DNA from: JACVRW01 sp963827065
Lineage (GTDB): Bacteria; Actinomycetota; Thermoleophilia; Solirubrobacterales; Thermoleophilaceae
Reading direction: 5' to 3'
NCBI GenBank assembly: GCA_963827065.1
Contig: CAWGZM010000006.1
Coordinates: 186,001-250,000 of the forward strand
Length of the DNA: 64,000 nucleotides
Below, piece by piece: positions 16,645 to 24,655 of the stretch (positions within the stretch are counted from its first letter, which is position 1; each line of letters opens with the position of its first letter). Below the pieces are notes generated by a model that saw only the letters and a list, made by a program, of their open reading frames with translations, had not been told where the DNA came from and ran no database searches. The translations under genes and the position numbers were made by a program.

Positions 16645-18084
16645 TTAATTCCCTGCAAACTTGCTGTAAATGGCGATCCTGCCGCGAGCCTGAGCGCGGG
16701 CGAGCGGAAAGCTGATCTGATCACGCCGGACAACCCGCCAGTCACCCACTCGGAGAACAGTGCGGCGCGTGCCGGCGCGACCCGTCGTGTACACGCGACC
16801 GGCGCTCAGCACCCGCCACGAGCGGAACACGAGACGGTGTGCGCTCACCGCCTCGACCGCACTGATCGGCGCCTTCAGCTCCCACGCCAGGTGGCTGTGG
16901 TAGGCGCGGTTGGCCGTCGCCGTCCCCAGGGCGCTCACAGCCACCGGCCCGCCGAGCCGGTCGACGGCTCGGGCCAGGTCGCGGTGCAGCTCCATGCGCA
17001 CACCCACTTGGTGCGCCTCGCGCTCCATGCGCTCAGTGCGCTCGTTCGCGAACGGCACCGCCAGCAGCGCCAGCACCGCGGCGGCAGCCGCAGCGCCCAG
17101 AGCCGGCGACGGCCGCGCCGTCAGCTTGCCGGCGGCGGCGAGCACACCAGCGCTGCCCACGCCGGCCAGCACGCAGCTGAGGGCCAGCGCGGGCAGGACG
17201 TAGCGCGGGTTGCCGGAGAACCCCGCCTGGGTCATGACGGCGAACAGCGCCGCCTCGGCCGCCACCACGGCGGCGAGCAGCAGCGGGGCGAGCCGGCGCC
17301 CGAGCAGTGCCCAGACAACCGCTGCGAGCGCCAGCAGCTCGACGAGCAGGCCGGCGTGGTCGTGGCCGAGCTCGAGCGCGGCGAGCCAGGGCCGCTCCGC
17401 GTGCGAGAGGCTCCAGACCGGCTCCCCCGTGGCCTGGCGGGCGCCGTCGAGCGGGTTGCCCGCGCCGATCCACTCGGGCAGGAGCCAGGCCCCGGCCGAC
17501 ACGACGAACAGACCTGCCACGAGCATGCGCAGCCGCCGCTCAGCCCACCACAGCCAGAGCGTGTAGAGGCCGAGGAACGGCACGAGCTCCGGCCGCAGGA
17601 GGCAGGCGAGCACGCCGAGCACGAAGGCGTGGTCGCGCCGGCCGTCGAGGTGGCGCTCGATCGCCCAGAACATGAGCGCCACCGCCCAGGGCGCCTCGCT
17701 GCCGTGCGCGCTGAACTGGAGCCAATCCGGGAGGACGAACAACGTCGTCGCGGCGACGGCCCCGCCGATCGCGCCGGTGACCCCACCGCCCGCCAGGCGC
17801 GAGGCGAGCCGACAGGCGAGCACCAGTGCAAACAGCGCGCCCGTGCGGGCGACCACCATCCACAGTGCCACCGGGATCGCGTCGTCGACGCGCGAGAAGG
17901 GCGCGAACAGGACCGTGAACACGACGGGCAGCGGCTTCCACGAGGAGCCGCCGGTGGTGTCGAGGCTGCCGTGCGCGATCTCGCGGCCCCAGACGAGCCA
18001 GGCGAACGGGTCGTAGCTCGGCTGCGACGGGAGCAGCAGCGACAGGGCGGCGAGCGCCACGCAGGCGGCAAGGAGCTTCGCCAT
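16645..18084 (-). CDS. Polytopic membrane protein, GT-C-like, paralogue of the gene at 7389-9026
   Basis: A 479-residue protein with a first helix at the extreme N-terminus, then SYDPFAWLVWGREI (about 24-37) and SSWKPLPVVF, about ten further helices and a soluble C-terminal region from about residue 375. The same two motifs and the same layout occur in the product of 7389-9026, so the two are paralogues. A membrane glycosyltransferase role is inferred from topology and context, without a recognised catalytic signature. The ATG has a TAGCGT box ending 11 nt upstream and is divergent from the GT2 gene. Confidence 0.65.
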   Translation of the reverse strand: MAKLLAACVALAALSLLLPSQPSYDPFAWLVWGREIAHGSLDTTGGSSWKPLPVVFTVLFAPFSRVDDAIPVALWMVVARTGALFALVLACRLASRLAGGGVTGAIGGAVAATTLFVLPDWLQFSAHGSEAPWAVALMFWAIERHLDGRRDHAFVLGVLACLLRPELVPFLGLYTLWLWWAERRLRMLVAGLFVVSAGAWLLPEWIGAGNPLDGARQATGEPVWSLSHAERPWLAALELGHDHAGLLVELLALAAVVWALLGRRLAPLLLAAVVAAEAALFAVMTQAGFSGNPRYVLPALALSCVLAGVGSAGVLAAAGKLTARPSPALGAAAAAAVLALLAVPFANERTERMEREAHQVGVRMELHRDLARAVDRLGGPVAVSALGTATANRAYHSHLAWELKAPISAVEAVSAHRLVFRSWRVLSAGRVYTTGRAGTRRTVLRVGDWRVVRRDQISFPLARAQARGRIAIYSKFAGN

Positions 18085-18095
18085 TTTCGCGAGCC

Positions 18096-18101
18096 ACGCT
18101 A
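18096..18101 (-). promoter_or_regulatory. -10 box TAGCGT
   Basis: On the minus strand TAGCGT ends 11 nt before the ATG at 18084. It would give a leader of about 4 nt or none. It lies in the 118-nt divergent gap shared with the GT2 gene. Confidence 0.4.
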
Positions 18102-18185
18102 GGCGCCCCGCGCGACCCTCCTGTGAAGGAGGGGTAACAGCGAAGTGAAGGGCCGATGAACGGCGGGGCCCTCCTGTCCTCCGTC

Positions 18186-18191
18186 TACGCT
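18186..18191 (+). promoter_or_regulatory. -10 box TACGCT
   Basis: TACGCT ends 11 nt before the ATG at 18203 and has the TANNNT form seen upstream of other first genes. No clear Shine-Dalgarno sequence follows it. Confidence 0.4.
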
Positions 18192-18202
18192 ACGAGCGGC
18201 GC

Positions 18203-19261
18203 ATGAAGCTGATCATCCAGATCCCCTGCTACGACGAGGAGCACACGCTTCCGGGGACCCTCGCCGACCTCCCGCGCGCGGTGGAGGGAATCGACGTGGT
18301 CGAGTGGCTCGTGATCGACGACGGGTCGAGCGATCGCACCGTCCAGGTCGCGCGCGAGCACGGCGTCGACCACATCGTGCGACTGACGAACAACAAGGGC
18401 CTCGCGGCCGCCTTCCAGGCGGGCCTCGACGCCTCGCTCAAGCTGGGCGCCGACATCATCGTCAACACCGACGCCGACAATCAGTACTTCGGCGGCGACA
18501 TACCGAAGCTCGTCGCGCCGATCCTCGCCGGCGAGGCGGACATGGTGATCGGCGACCGCGAGACGGACCAGATCGAGCACTTCTCGCCGCTGAAGAAGCG
18601 CCTGCAGCGGCTCGGCAGCGCGGTCGTCAGGCGCGCTTCCGACACCAACGTGCCCGACACCACCTCGGGCTTCCGCGCCTACAACCGCGAGGCCGCGCTG
18701 CAGATGAACGTGGTCTCGAAGTTCACCTACACGCTCGAGACGATCATCCAGGCCGGCAAGCAGACGGTCGCCGTCGATCACGTGCCGATCCGGACGAACG
18801 ACCAGACCCGGGAGTCGCGGCTGTTCCCGTCGATGTGGTCGTACGTGCGCCGTAACACGGCCTCGATCTTCCGCATCTATGCGCTCTACGAGCCGCTGCG
18901 CGTGTTCCTCGCCGCGGCGATCCTCACGGCGCTCGCCGGCGCGTTCCTCTGGATCCGCTTCGGCGTGTTCGTGATCCAGGGCGAGACCGACGGCCACGTC
19001 CAATCGCTGATCCTGGGCTCGACGCTCTTCATCGTCGCGGTGCAGTTCGCCGCGCTCGGGGTGCTGGGCGACATCCTCGCCGGCTCACGCGTGCTGCAGC
19101 AGCGCATTCTCGAGCGGGTGCGGCGAGTGGAGCTGCATCTCGGCGTCGAGCCGTCGCACTACGAGCCGGGCGCGAGCGAGACGGGGCAGGCCCCCACCAC
19201 CGGCGCGCACGCCGGCCGCGCGACCGGCAAGACAGAGGAGCGGGAGGCGCTGAAGCTGTGA
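18203..19261 (+). CDS. Glycosyltransferase family 2, polyprenyl-phosphate sugar synthase-like
   Basis: A 352-residue protein. The GT-A domain starts at once with IIQIPCYDEE, then VIDDGSSDRT (D39, D40) for nucleotide binding and NTDADNQY (DxD at D90-D92) for the metal. Two transmembrane helices (about 230-255 and 270-295) and a basic C-terminal tail follow, the layout of DPM1/ArnC-type enzymes that charge a polyprenyl phosphate with a sugar. Such a product would be the donor for the GT-C enzymes in this locus. It overlaps the next methyltransferase gene by 4 nt (GTGA). Confidence 0.85.
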   Translation: MKLIIQIPCYDEEHTLPGTLADLPRAVEGIDVVEWLVIDDGSSDRTVQVAREHGVDHIVRLTNNKGLAAAFQAGLDASLKLGADIIVNTDADNQYFGGDIPKLVAPILAGEADMVIGDRETDQIEHFSPLKKRLQRLGSAVVRRASDTNVPDTTSGFRAYNREAALQMNVVSKFTYTLETIIQAGKQTVAVDHVPIRTNDQTRESRLFPSMWSYVRRNTASIFRIYALYEPLRVFLAAAILTALAGAFLWIRFGVFVIQGETDGHVQSLILGSTLFIVAVQFAALGVLGDILAGSRVLQQRILERVRRVELHLGVEPSHYEPGASETGQAPTTGAHAGRATGKTEEREALKL

Positions 19262-19872
19262 GCACCACGCTGGACGTGCCGACCGGCAACACCTTCGACA
19301 AGTACGGCTCCTCCAACCCCGTAGTCAGGCGGTTGATGACGGGCTTCCACTCGGCTCTCGACGAGCTGTGGGTGAAGGCGGCGCCGGAGTCCGTGCTCGA
19401 CGTGGGCTGCGGCGAGGGCGTGCTCACTGTCGAGTGGGCGGAGCGACTCGGCGACGGCCGCATCGTCGGCATCGACCTCGACGACCCGAAGCTGCGTGAG
19501 GAGTGGGTGAAGCGCTCGCGCGACAACCTCGAGTTCCGCTCCGAGGAGGCGACACATCTGTCGTTCGGCGACGACGAGTTCGACCTCGCGACCGCCATCG
19601 AGGTGCTCGAGCACGTTCCGGATCCCGAGGCGACGGTGGCAGAGATGGCCCGGGTGGCGCGCGGCCACCTGCTCGTGTCAGTCCCGCGCGAGCCGCTCTG
19701 GCGCGGCCTCAACATGGCGCGCGGTGCCTACCTGCGCGACCTGGGCAACACGCCGGGCCACGTGAACCACTGGTCCAAGCGGGCGTTCATCTCGCTGCTC
19801 TCGCGCTACGGGACGGTCGAGGAGGCCCGCTCGCCGTTCCCGTGGACCATGGTGCTTGTCCGCCTCGGCTGA
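19258..19872 (+). CDS. Class I SAM-dependent methyltransferase
   Basis: A 204-residue protein with SAM-binding motif VLDVGCGEG (residues 46-54), acidic loop GIDLDD and post-motif ATAIEVLEHVPDPE, followed by the HVNHWSKRAF segment common in methyltransferases of glycan clusters. The GTG start overlaps the TGA of the GT2 gene. The 3' end overlaps the flippase start by 17 nt. The target is unknown; methylation of a sugar or lipid intermediate is the contextual guess. Confidence 0.75.
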   Translation: MSTTLDVPTGNTFDKYGSSNPVVRRLMTGFHSALDELWVKAAPESVLDVGCGEGVLTVEWAERLGDGRIVGIDLDDPKLREEWVKRSRDNLEFRSEEATHLSFGDDEFDLATAIEVLEHVPDPEATVAEMARVARGHLLVSVPREPLWRGLNMARGAYLRDLGNTPGHVNHWSKRAFISLLSRYGTVEEARSPFPWTMVLVRLG

Positions 19873-21181
19873 GCGCTCGTACGGCCGGGGGGCCGCCGTC
19901 CTCTCGGCGGGCATCGGCATCACCGGGCTCGTCACCTTCGCCTATTTCGCGCTCGCCTCGCACTCGCTCACGGAGGACGAGTACGGGCGCATCACGCTGC
20001 TGTGGTCGGCGATCTTCATCACCGTCTCGGTGCTGTACCGACCGGTCGAGCAGCTGCTCTCGCGGACGATCGCCGATCACGACGCGCGCGGGATCACGGG
20101 CAGCCACCACCTGCGCGTCGCGGCGACGATCCAGCTGGCGCTCGGCGTGGCGTTCGCGGTCGTCGCGCTCGCGCTGAGGGGCCCGATCCAGGACGATCTG
20201 CTGGGCGGCTCGGCAGAGCTCTACTGGGTTCTCGTCGTCGCCGTGCTCGCCTACGCGGTGAGCTACTTCGCGCGCGGCTTCCTCGCCGGGCATCACCACT
20301 TCGGCCTCTACGGCGGGCTCGTGCTGATGGAGGCGAGCTCGCGCTGCCTGTTCGCGCTGGCGGTTGCGATAGGCATTGCCGAGGGAGAGACGGCGGTGGC
20401 GCTCGGCATGGCCGCGGCGCCGATCGTCTCGCTGGCGGTGGTGCCGCCCGCGCTCGCACGCAGGCTCGCCCCCGCCGCGGCGGACGAGGCCGACGCTCCC
20501 CCCTCCGCTCTGCTCGACGCGGCCGCGCGCGACGAGCCGGCGGCGCGCGAGCCGGAGTTCACATTGGCGCGCGGCACGGGCTTCGCCGCCGCGGTGCTCC
20601 TGATCATGGTCTGCGAGCAGACCTTCCTGAACGCCGGGCCGATCCTGATCGAGGCGAGCGAGGAGGGCGCGCGCGGCGCGGCCCTCGCCGGCATCGTCTT
20701 CAACGTGCTCCTGATCGCGAGGGCGCCGCTGCAGCTCTTTCAAGCCGTCCAGACCTCGATCCTCCCCCACCTCACGCGCTTGCGCGCGGGCGGCGAGACG
20801 GATCCGTTCCGGCGCAGCGTCAACCTCACGCTCATCGCGATCGCGGGCTTCGCCGCATGCGTGGCGCTCGTCATGCTGGCGCTCGGGCCATGGGTGATGG
20901 ACCTGCTGTTCGGCGGCGACTTCGACTACGAGCGCGGCGGCCTCGTGCTGGTGGCGCTCGGGATGGGGCTCTACCTGGCGGCGGCGACGCTCAACCAGGC
21001 GCTGCTCGCGCACGGCCGCGCAATGCAGGCGGCGATCTCCTGGCTGGCCGCCGCGGCGGCGTTCGTCGCGTTCCTGCTCCTGGCCGACTTCGACGACCGC
21101 GTGCTGCAGGTCGAGCTCGCGTTCACCGGCGCGGCGGCGGCCCTCGGCGCAGCGCTCCTGCTCCTCTACCGGCGTATATGA
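19856..21181 (+). CDS. Polysaccharide flippase, Wzx/MATE-like
   Basis: A 441-residue protein with about 12-14 transmembrane helices and a short acidic cytoplasmic loop near residues 205-240. The N-terminal segment ending in LASHSLTEDEYGRI and the tail helices fit the polysaccharide biosynthesis (MOP) exporter family that flips lipid-linked oligosaccharides. It appears to start at TTG 19856 inside the end of the methyltransferase gene, consistent with the operon 18203-21181 (synthase, methyltransferase, flippase). The exact start is uncertain, as no ATG or GTG lies close to the first helix. Confidence 0.75.
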   Translation: MSASAERSYGRGAAVLSAGIGITGLVTFAYFALASHSLTEDEYGRITLLWSAIFITVSVLYRPVEQLLSRTIADHDARGITGSHHLRVAATIQLALGVAFAVVALALRGPIQDDLLGGSAELYWVLVVAVLAYAVSYFARGFLAGHHHFGLYGGLVLMEASSRCLFALAVAIGIAEGETAVALGMAAAPIVSLAVVPPALARRLAPAAADEADAPPSALLDAAARDEPAAREPEFTLARGTGFAAAVLLIMVCEQTFLNAGPILIEASEEGARGAALAGIVFNVLLIARAPLQLFQAVQTSILPHLTRLRAGGETDPFRRSVNLTLIAIAGFAACVALVMLALGPWVMDLLFGGDFDYERGGLVLVALGMGLYLAAATLNQALLAHGRAMQAAISWLAAAAAFVAFLLLADFDDRVLQVELAFTGAAAALGAALLLLYRRI

Positions 21182-21187
21182 CCCGCG

Positions 21188-21193
21188 TATGCT
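21188..21193 (+). promoter_or_regulatory. -10 box TATGCT, leaderless-type promoter
   Basis: TATGCT ends 6 nt before the ATG at 21200, and the whole gap after the flippase stop is only 18 nt. Transcription would begin at the start codon. Confidence 0.6.
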
Positions 21194-21199
21194 CAGCCC

Positions 21200-21670
21200 A
21201 TGGCCAAGCATCCGCGTGCGGGCGAGCCGGCGCCCGACTTCGAGCTGGACGGCACCGACGGGTCCTTCAGGCTCTCGGACCATCGCGGCGAGCGCGTGGT
21301 GCTGCTCTTCTACCCCGGTGACAACACGGCCGTCTGCACGAAGCAGTTCTGCTCCTATCGCGACAACGCGGAGGCGTTCGGGGCGCTCGACGCCACCGTG
21401 GTCGGCATCTCCTCACAGGGCGTCGAGTCGCATCTCGGCTTCTCCGAGAAGCACGGCCTCAACGTGCCCCTGCTGGCGGACGAGGACGGCGCGGTCGCCA
21501 GGTCCTACGGCGCACACGCCGTGGTCGGGACCAAGCGAGCGGTGATAATCGTCGACGAGGACGGGATCGTGCGCCACCGCCACGACCATCTGCTCGGGCT
21601 CGACTTCCAGACCGTCGGTGACCTGCGGGAGGCGCTCGACTCGCTTCCGCGCGCCGCCGTCGGTGACTGA
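21200..21670 (+). CDS. bcp: Peroxiredoxin, Bcp/PrxQ type
   Basis: A 156-residue thiol peroxidase. GEPAPDFEL opens the thioredoxin-like fold; FYPGDNTAVCTKQFCSYRD holds the peroxidatic Cys (C46) and a resolving Cys five residues on (C51), the PrxQ/Bcp arrangement. Length matches the family. It reduces hydrogen peroxide and organic peroxides in the cytoplasm using thioredoxin. The next gene starts at GTG 21663 and overlaps by 8 nt, so the two are co-transcribed. Confidence 0.9.
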   Translation: MAKHPRAGEPAPDFELDGTDGSFRLSDHRGERVVLLFYPGDNTAVCTKQFCSYRDNAEAFGALDATVVGISSQGVESHLGFSEKHGLNVPLLADEDGAVARSYGAHAVVGTKRAVIIVDEDGIVRHRHDHLLGLDFQTVGDLREALDSLPRAAVGD

Positions 21671-22385
21671 CTCGCTCACAATCACGGCGCGCCACAACGG
21701 CCCGCCCGGGTCCGCCAACGGCGGCTACACCTGCGGGCTCCTCGCGCAGCAGGTCGCCGCCGAGGCGATCGAGGTGACGCTGCGCAAGCCACCGCCGCTC
21801 GAGCGCCCACTCGAGGTTGCCGGAGACGCCGAGCATGTAGAGCTCCGCGACGGCGAGCGGCTTGTCGCCGAGGCGCGCCCGGCTGAGCTGCTGCTCGACG
21901 TGCCGGAGGCCGTTGCGGCGGAGGAGCTCGAGCGCGCCGAGGCGGCCGGGCACGAGCACTGGACCGCGAACCACCCCTTCCCCACCTGCTTCGTGTGCGG
22001 TCCCGATCGAGCGCCCGGCGACGGCCTGCGCATCTTCCCGCTCGGGCTTCCCGGCCACGACGGGATGTTCGGCGCCCGCTGGCGCCCGGACGAGTCGCTT
22101 GCCGCCGAGGACGGCTCGGTTCGCCCCGAGTACGTCTGGGCCGCGCTCGACTGCCCGACGAGCGCGCCGGTCGCCAACTTCGGCGCTGGGCCGCCGATGG
22201 TGCTCGCCCGCATGACCGCGCGACTCGGCTGCTCCGTCCGCACGGGCGAGCAGCACTCGATCCTGTCCTGGCCGCTCGCCCGTGACGGCCGTAAGCGCGA
22301 GGCTGCCGCGGCGCTGTACGACTCGGCGGGCCGGATGCTGTGCGCCTCGAAAGCGCTTTGGATCGAGCTGCGCGAGCCGGGTTAG
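21663..22385 (+). CDS. Hot-dog/thioesterase-like hypothetical protein
   Basis: A 240-residue protein starting at GTG inside the end of bcp. It contains GPPGSANGGYTCGLLA near the N-terminus, which resembles acyl-binding hot-dog proteins, and a central CFVCGPDRAPGDGLRI motif with two Cys that could bind metal, then ALDCPTSAP. I recognise it as a conserved hypothetical of the thioesterase-like type; the catalytic activity and substrate are unknown. Overlap with bcp suggests co-expression. Confidence 0.6.
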   Translation: MTDSLTITARHNGPPGSANGGYTCGLLAQQVAAEAIEVTLRKPPPLERPLEVAGDAEHVELRDGERLVAEARPAELLLDVPEAVAAEELERAEAAGHEHWTANHPFPTCFVCGPDRAPGDGLRIFPLGLPGHDGMFGARWRPDESLAAEDGSVRPEYVWAALDCPTSAPVANFGAGPPMVLARMTARLGCSVRTGEQHSILSWPLARDGRKREAAAALYDSAGRMLCASKALWIELREPG

Positions 22386-22388
22386 CAT
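22383..22388 (+). promoter_or_regulatory. -10 box TAGCAT, leaderless-type promoter
   Basis: TAGCAT ends 6 nt before the ATG at 22395 and begins on the stop codon (TAG) of the preceding gene. No Shine-Dalgarno sequence is present. Confidence 0.55.
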
Positions 22389-22394
22389 CTCGCC

Positions 22395-24623
22395 ATGGCG
22401 ACGCACTACCGGACCTGCCCGTTCTGTGAGGCCACCTGCGGGCTCGAGATCGAAACGGAGGGGCGGGAGGTGGTGGCGGTCCGCGGCGACGAGCAGGACA
22501 TCTTCAGCCGCGGCTTCATCTGTCCGAAGGCGTACGGCCTCAAGCAGCTCCACGAGGACCCCGACCGCCTGACGACGCCGCTCATCCGCCGCGACGGCGA
22601 GCTCGTCGAGGCGAGCTGGGACGAGGCGTTCGAGGAGATCGACCGGCGCCTTTCGCCCATCCTCGCCGAGCATGGCCGCAACGCCGTCGGGGTCTACCTC
22701 GGCAATCCGAACGCCCACAACCTCTCGGCCGTCCTGTACGCGCCGGCCTGGCTCCGCCTGCTCGGGTCGCAGAACGTGTACTCCGCGTCGACGGTCGACC
22801 AGATGCCGAAGCAGGTCTCCGTGGGCCACATGTTCGGGACGATGCTGTCGGTCCCCGTGCCGGACCTCGACCGCTGCGAGCACCTGCTGCTGCTCGGCGC
22901 CAATCCGCTCGTGTCGAACGGCAGCCTGCTGACGGCGCCCAACATGCGCGGCCGGCTGCGCTCGATTCGCGAGCGCGGCGGCAAGGTGGTCGTCGTGGAC
23001 CCGCGGCGCACGCGCACCGCCGAGGAGGCCGACGAGCACCACTTCATCCGCCCGGGCGCCGACGCGCTCCTGCTCGCCGCGATGGCATGCACGCTCGTCG
23101 AGGAGGGGCTCGACGATCCCGGCGAGCTCGCAGCTCACGTCGCGGGGCTCGACGAGCTGCGCGAGCTCGTGCGCGAGTTCGCGCCCGAGTCGGTGGCGGG
23201 CACGTGTGGGATCGAGGCCGCTGAGATCCGGCGCCTCGCCCGGGAGCTCGCTGCCGCGAAGCACGGCGCCGTCTACGCGCGCATCGGCACCTGCACGCAG
23301 GAGTTCGGCACGCTCGCGAGCTGGCTCGTCGACGTCCTGAACGTCCTGACGGGCAACCTCGACCGGGAGGGCGGCGCCATGTTCACGCGCGCCGCGGCCG
23401 GCCAGAAGAACTCGTCGGGCGCCGGAGGCAGCGGCAAGGGCTTGCGCTTCGGGCGCTGGGCGAGCCGCGTGCGCGGCCTCCCGGAGTCATACGGCGAGCT
23501 GCCGGTGGCGGCGCTCGCCGAGGAGATCGACACGCCTGGTGAGGACCAGATCCGCGTGCTCGTGACGATCGCCGGAAACCCGCTCGTCTCGACGCCGAAC
23601 TCGGAGCGCCTGACGCGCGCGGTCGAGGGGCTCGACTTCATGCTCGCCGTCGACATCTACGTCAACGAGACGACGCGCCACGCGGACGTGATCCTGCCGG
23701 GTCCGGAGCCGCTCGAGAAGTCGCACTACGACATCGCGCTCTACCAGCTCGCCGCCCGCAACGTGGCGAACTACTCGCCGCCCGTCTTCGAGGCGACCGT
23801 GCCGCCCGAGTGGCGCACGTACCTCCGGCTCGCCGGGATCGTTACCGGCCAGGGCCCGGCCGCCGACGTCGAAGCGCTCGACGCGATGGTGATCCAGACG
23901 CTCGTCCAGCGCGAGCTGGCCGATCCGGCGTCGCGCGTCGCCGGCCGCGACGCCGCCGAGCTCATCGAGGCGCTTGAGCCACGCCGCGGGCCGGAGCGGA
24001 TCCTCGACCTGATGATCCGCGTCGGGCCCTACGGCGACGCCTTCGGCGAGGACCCGGAGGGTCTGACGCTCGACGTGCTCGAGCAGCACCCGCACGGCAT
24101 CGACCTCGGCCCGCTCGAGTCGCGCCTGCCGGACGTGCTGCGCACACCCTCGGGGAAGGTGGAGCTGATGCCCGAGCCGATCGTGGCGGACGTCGCGCGG
24201 CTGCGCAGCGCTCTCGAGGGCGAGCGGAACGGCGGCATGGTCCTGATTGGCCGCCGCCAGCTGCGCTCGAACAACTCGTGGATGCACAACCTGCCGGCGC
24301 TCGTGAAGGGCAAGGACCGCTGCACGCTCCACATCCACCCGGATGACGCGGCGCGACTCGGACTCACCGACGGCGGCCGCGCACTGGTGCGCTCGAGCGC
24401 GGGCGAGGTCGAGGCGCCGGTCGAGCTGACCGACGGGATCATGCCGGGGGTCATCTCGATACCGCACGGCTGGGGCCACGACGAGGACGGCGTGCGGATG
24501 GGCGTGGCGGCGGCGCACGCCGGCGTCAACAGCAACGTCCTCGCCGACGAGTCACTCGTCGACCCCCTGTCGGGCAACGCGGTGCTGAACGGGATTCCGG
24601 TGGAGGTTGCGCCCTCGCAGTGA
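22395..24623 (+). CDS. Molybdopterin-dependent oxidoreductase (formate dehydrogenase/nitrate reductase family)
   Basis: A 742-residue protein with an N-terminal [4Fe-4S] site C8-x2-C11-x3-C15 and C43 (FICPKA), then the large molybdopterin domain (GANPLVSNG, VVVDPRRT) and a C-terminal molydopterin-dinucleotide-binding domain (GRRQLRSNNSWMHN and a terminal HGWG). At the Mo-ligand region (STVDQMPK) I see no Cys or selenocysteine. No twin-arginine signal is present, so it is cytoplasmic. No electron-transfer or membrane subunit lies beside it; the electron acceptor and substrate are unknown. Confidence 0.85.
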   Translation: MATHYRTCPFCEATCGLEIETEGREVVAVRGDEQDIFSRGFICPKAYGLKQLHEDPDRLTTPLIRRDGELVEASWDEAFEEIDRRLSPILAEHGRNAVGVYLGNPNAHNLSAVLYAPAWLRLLGSQNVYSASTVDQMPKQVSVGHMFGTMLSVPVPDLDRCEHLLLLGANPLVSNGSLLTAPNMRGRLRSIRERGGKVVVVDPRRTRTAEEADEHHFIRPGADALLLAAMACTLVEEGLDDPGELAAHVAGLDELRELVREFAPESVAGTCGIEAAEIRRLARELAAAKHGAVYARIGTCTQEFGTLASWLVDVLNVLTGNLDREGGAMFTRAAAGQKNSSGAGGSGKGLRFGRWASRVRGLPESYGELPVAALAEEIDTPGEDQIRVLVTIAGNPLVSTPNSERLTRAVEGLDFMLAVDIYVNETTRHADVILPGPEPLEKSHYDIALYQLAARNVANYSPPVFEATVPPEWRTYLRLAGIVTGQGPAADVEALDAMVIQTLVQRELADPASRVAGRDAAELIEALEPRRGPERILDLMIRVGPYGDAFGEDPEGLTLDVLEQHPHGIDLGPLESRLPDVLRTPSGKVELMPEPIVADVARLRSALEGERNGGMVLIGRRQLRSNNSWMHNLPALVKGKDRCTLHIHPDDAARLGLTDGGRALVRSSAGEVEAPVELTDGIMPGVISIPHGWGHDEDGVRMGVAAAHAGVNSNVLADESLVDPLSGNAVLNGIPVEVAPSQ

Positions 24624-24655
24624 GCCGATTCGCCGCGAGGCGCGAATGAAGGGAC

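Noticed and set aside
16579..18102. Plus-strand frame of about 500 codons opposite the GT-C-like paralogue
   Set aside because: The translation is Gln/Arg/His-rich without motifs; the minus-strand membrane protein has a matching paralogue and proper topology.
22395..24623. Selenocysteine-containing formate dehydrogenase
   Set aside because: No in-frame TGA occurs and the Mo-ligand region shows neither Cys nor a recoded codon; substrate left open.
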